The translations under genes and the position numbers were made by a program. The notes under the pieces are model-generated. The model was not told the DNA's origin and made no database searches. It saw nothing but the letters and a program-made list of their open reading frames with translations. 6,909 nt of DNA from Verrucomicrobiota bacterium (GTDB lineage Bacteria > Verrucomicrobiota > Verrucomicrobiia > Limisphaerales > UBA9464). This document shows positions 6,339 to 6,909 of the stretch, piece by piece. Position 1 is the stretch's first letter, and every line of letters begins with the position of its first letter. Location: contig JAFLEG010000238.1 in NCBI GenBank assembly GCA_017302195.1, positions 1 to 6,909 of the forward strand. Reading direction: 5' to 3'.

Positions 6339-6909
6339 TGGAGGAAGGGGACGATTCGCCCTGGCCGGAACGCCCGCCCGCGAGCCACGATTCTCGGCGC
6401 GCGCGGGCCTTGCGGAAGAACTCCTCCACCGCGGCGGCATCCCGTTCTTCAAGCGCCTGCTGAAACTCGCGCAGGTCCGCCATCAGCACGCCCAGGGCCC
6501 GGGCAAGGTGGGTGCCGTTGGCCAGGGCGATGTCGCGCCACATCTCGGGCGCGCCGCCGGCGATCCGCGTGGTGTCACGAAACCCGCTGGCGCAGAGCAT
6601 CGCCTGCACCGGAGCATGCGCCGGGCTCAGGACGTAGCTGGCCAGGCCAGCCGCCACCACATGCGGCAGGTGGCTGGAGCGTCCGACCAGTTCATCGTGC
6701 TGCACCGGGGACAGCGTGAGCACCTCGCTGCCCACCGCCGCCCACAGCGCCTCAATTTCCTCCCGGGCCGGCCCGTGGGTCCGGTCGGTGGGGGTGACCG
6801 CGCAGACCGCGCCCTCAAAGAGATCGGCGCGTGCCGCCTCGAATCCGGTCCGTTCCGACCCCGCCATCGGATGGCTTCCCACAAACCACGCCCCGGCCGC
6901 CTCCGCCAC
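6325..6909 (-). CDS. tyrA: Prephenate dehydrogenase, C-terminal part (5' end outside window)
   Basis: Oxidatively decarboxylates prephenate to 4-hydroxyphenylpyruvate with NAD(P)+, committing chorismate-derived carbon to tyrosine. The visible 194 residues begin just before FVGSHPMAGSE (9-19), the junction of the Rossmann and helical domains. HDELVGRSSHLPHVVA (71-86) follows, with the SHLPH signature of substrate-binding helices, then GFRDTTRIAGGAPEMWRDI (109-127). The N-terminal nucleotide-binding domain lies beyond the right edge. The first codon in the window is GTG, but it is internal. After the dehydrogenase fold there is a short charged helix and a Ser/Gly-rich tail (GQGESSPSSSAAA). No ACT domain is present. 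The stop TGA (6325-6327) lies inside aroA. Placing tyrosine synthesis before aroA supports an aromatic amino-acid operon. An arogenate-specific variant cannot be excluded from this part alone. Confidence 0.93.
   Translation of the reverse strand: MAEAAGAWFVGSHPMAGSERTGFEAARADLFEGAVCAVTPTDRTHGPAREEIEALWAAVGSEVLTLSPVQHDELVGRSSHLPHVVAAGLASYVLSPAHAPVQAMLCASGFRDTTRIAGGAPEMWRDIALANGTHLARALGVLMADLREFQQALEERDAAAVEEFFRKARARRESWLAGGRSGQGESSPSSSAAA

Noticed and set aside
5268..6719. Plus-strand open frame of 483 codons
   Set aside because: Antisense to aroA and tyrA, both of which are certain. No domain or plausible start context is seen.
1..6909. Mobile element, CRISPR array, tRNA/rRNA or prophage signal
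   Set aside because: No transposase or integrase motifs, no spaced direct repeats and no RNA-gene signatures were seen. Gene packing and composition are uniform.

Overview
This 6.9 kb window is high-GC chromosomal DNA with tightly packed genes. It holds seven protein-coding genes, two of them cut by the window edges. I see no RNA gene, mobile element, CRISPR array or origin. The gene content suggests a Verrucomicrobiota/PVC-type bacterium. The main reasons are a TIGR03790-family protein, a family I associate with that group and a few other phyla, a tyrA-aroA-cmk order, and starts without canonical Shine-Dalgarno sequences. This assignment is an inference from gene content, not a phylogenetic result.

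Layout: the left edge carries the 3' part of rdgB (plus strand), a house-cleaning nucleotide pyrophosphatase. All other genes are on the minus strand. In transcription order (right to left) they are: the C-terminal two-thirds or so of tyrA (prephenate dehydrogenase, cut by the right edge), aroA (EPSP synthase), cmk (cytidylate kinase), a secreted TIGR03790-family protein of unknown function, a secreted glycosyl-hydrolase-like GHL10/DUF187 protein related to E. coli DigH (YddW), and rhaM (L-rhamnose mutarotase). rhaM and rdgB converge with about 50 bp between them.

How the genes fit together: tyrA, aroA and cmk overlap by 14 and 1 nt and look translationally coupled. They join aromatic amino-acid synthesis to CMP/dCMP phosphorylation, a housekeeping pairing seen in many bacteria. 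The TIGR03790 start codon lies 29 nt inside the end of cmk, so it is probably co-transcribed. The next two genes follow after gaps of 121 and 55 bp, and each gap holds a short perfect odd-length palindrome. The last two genes concern carbohydrates: a predicted exported glycan hydrolase and a sugar mutarotase.

Most of the window is ordinary. The least understood part is the TIGR03790 protein. The order of its motifs resembles a clan CD (gingipain/caspase-like) cysteine peptidase with a helical-repeat tail, which is a hypothesis only. No intergenic gap exceeds 125 bp.
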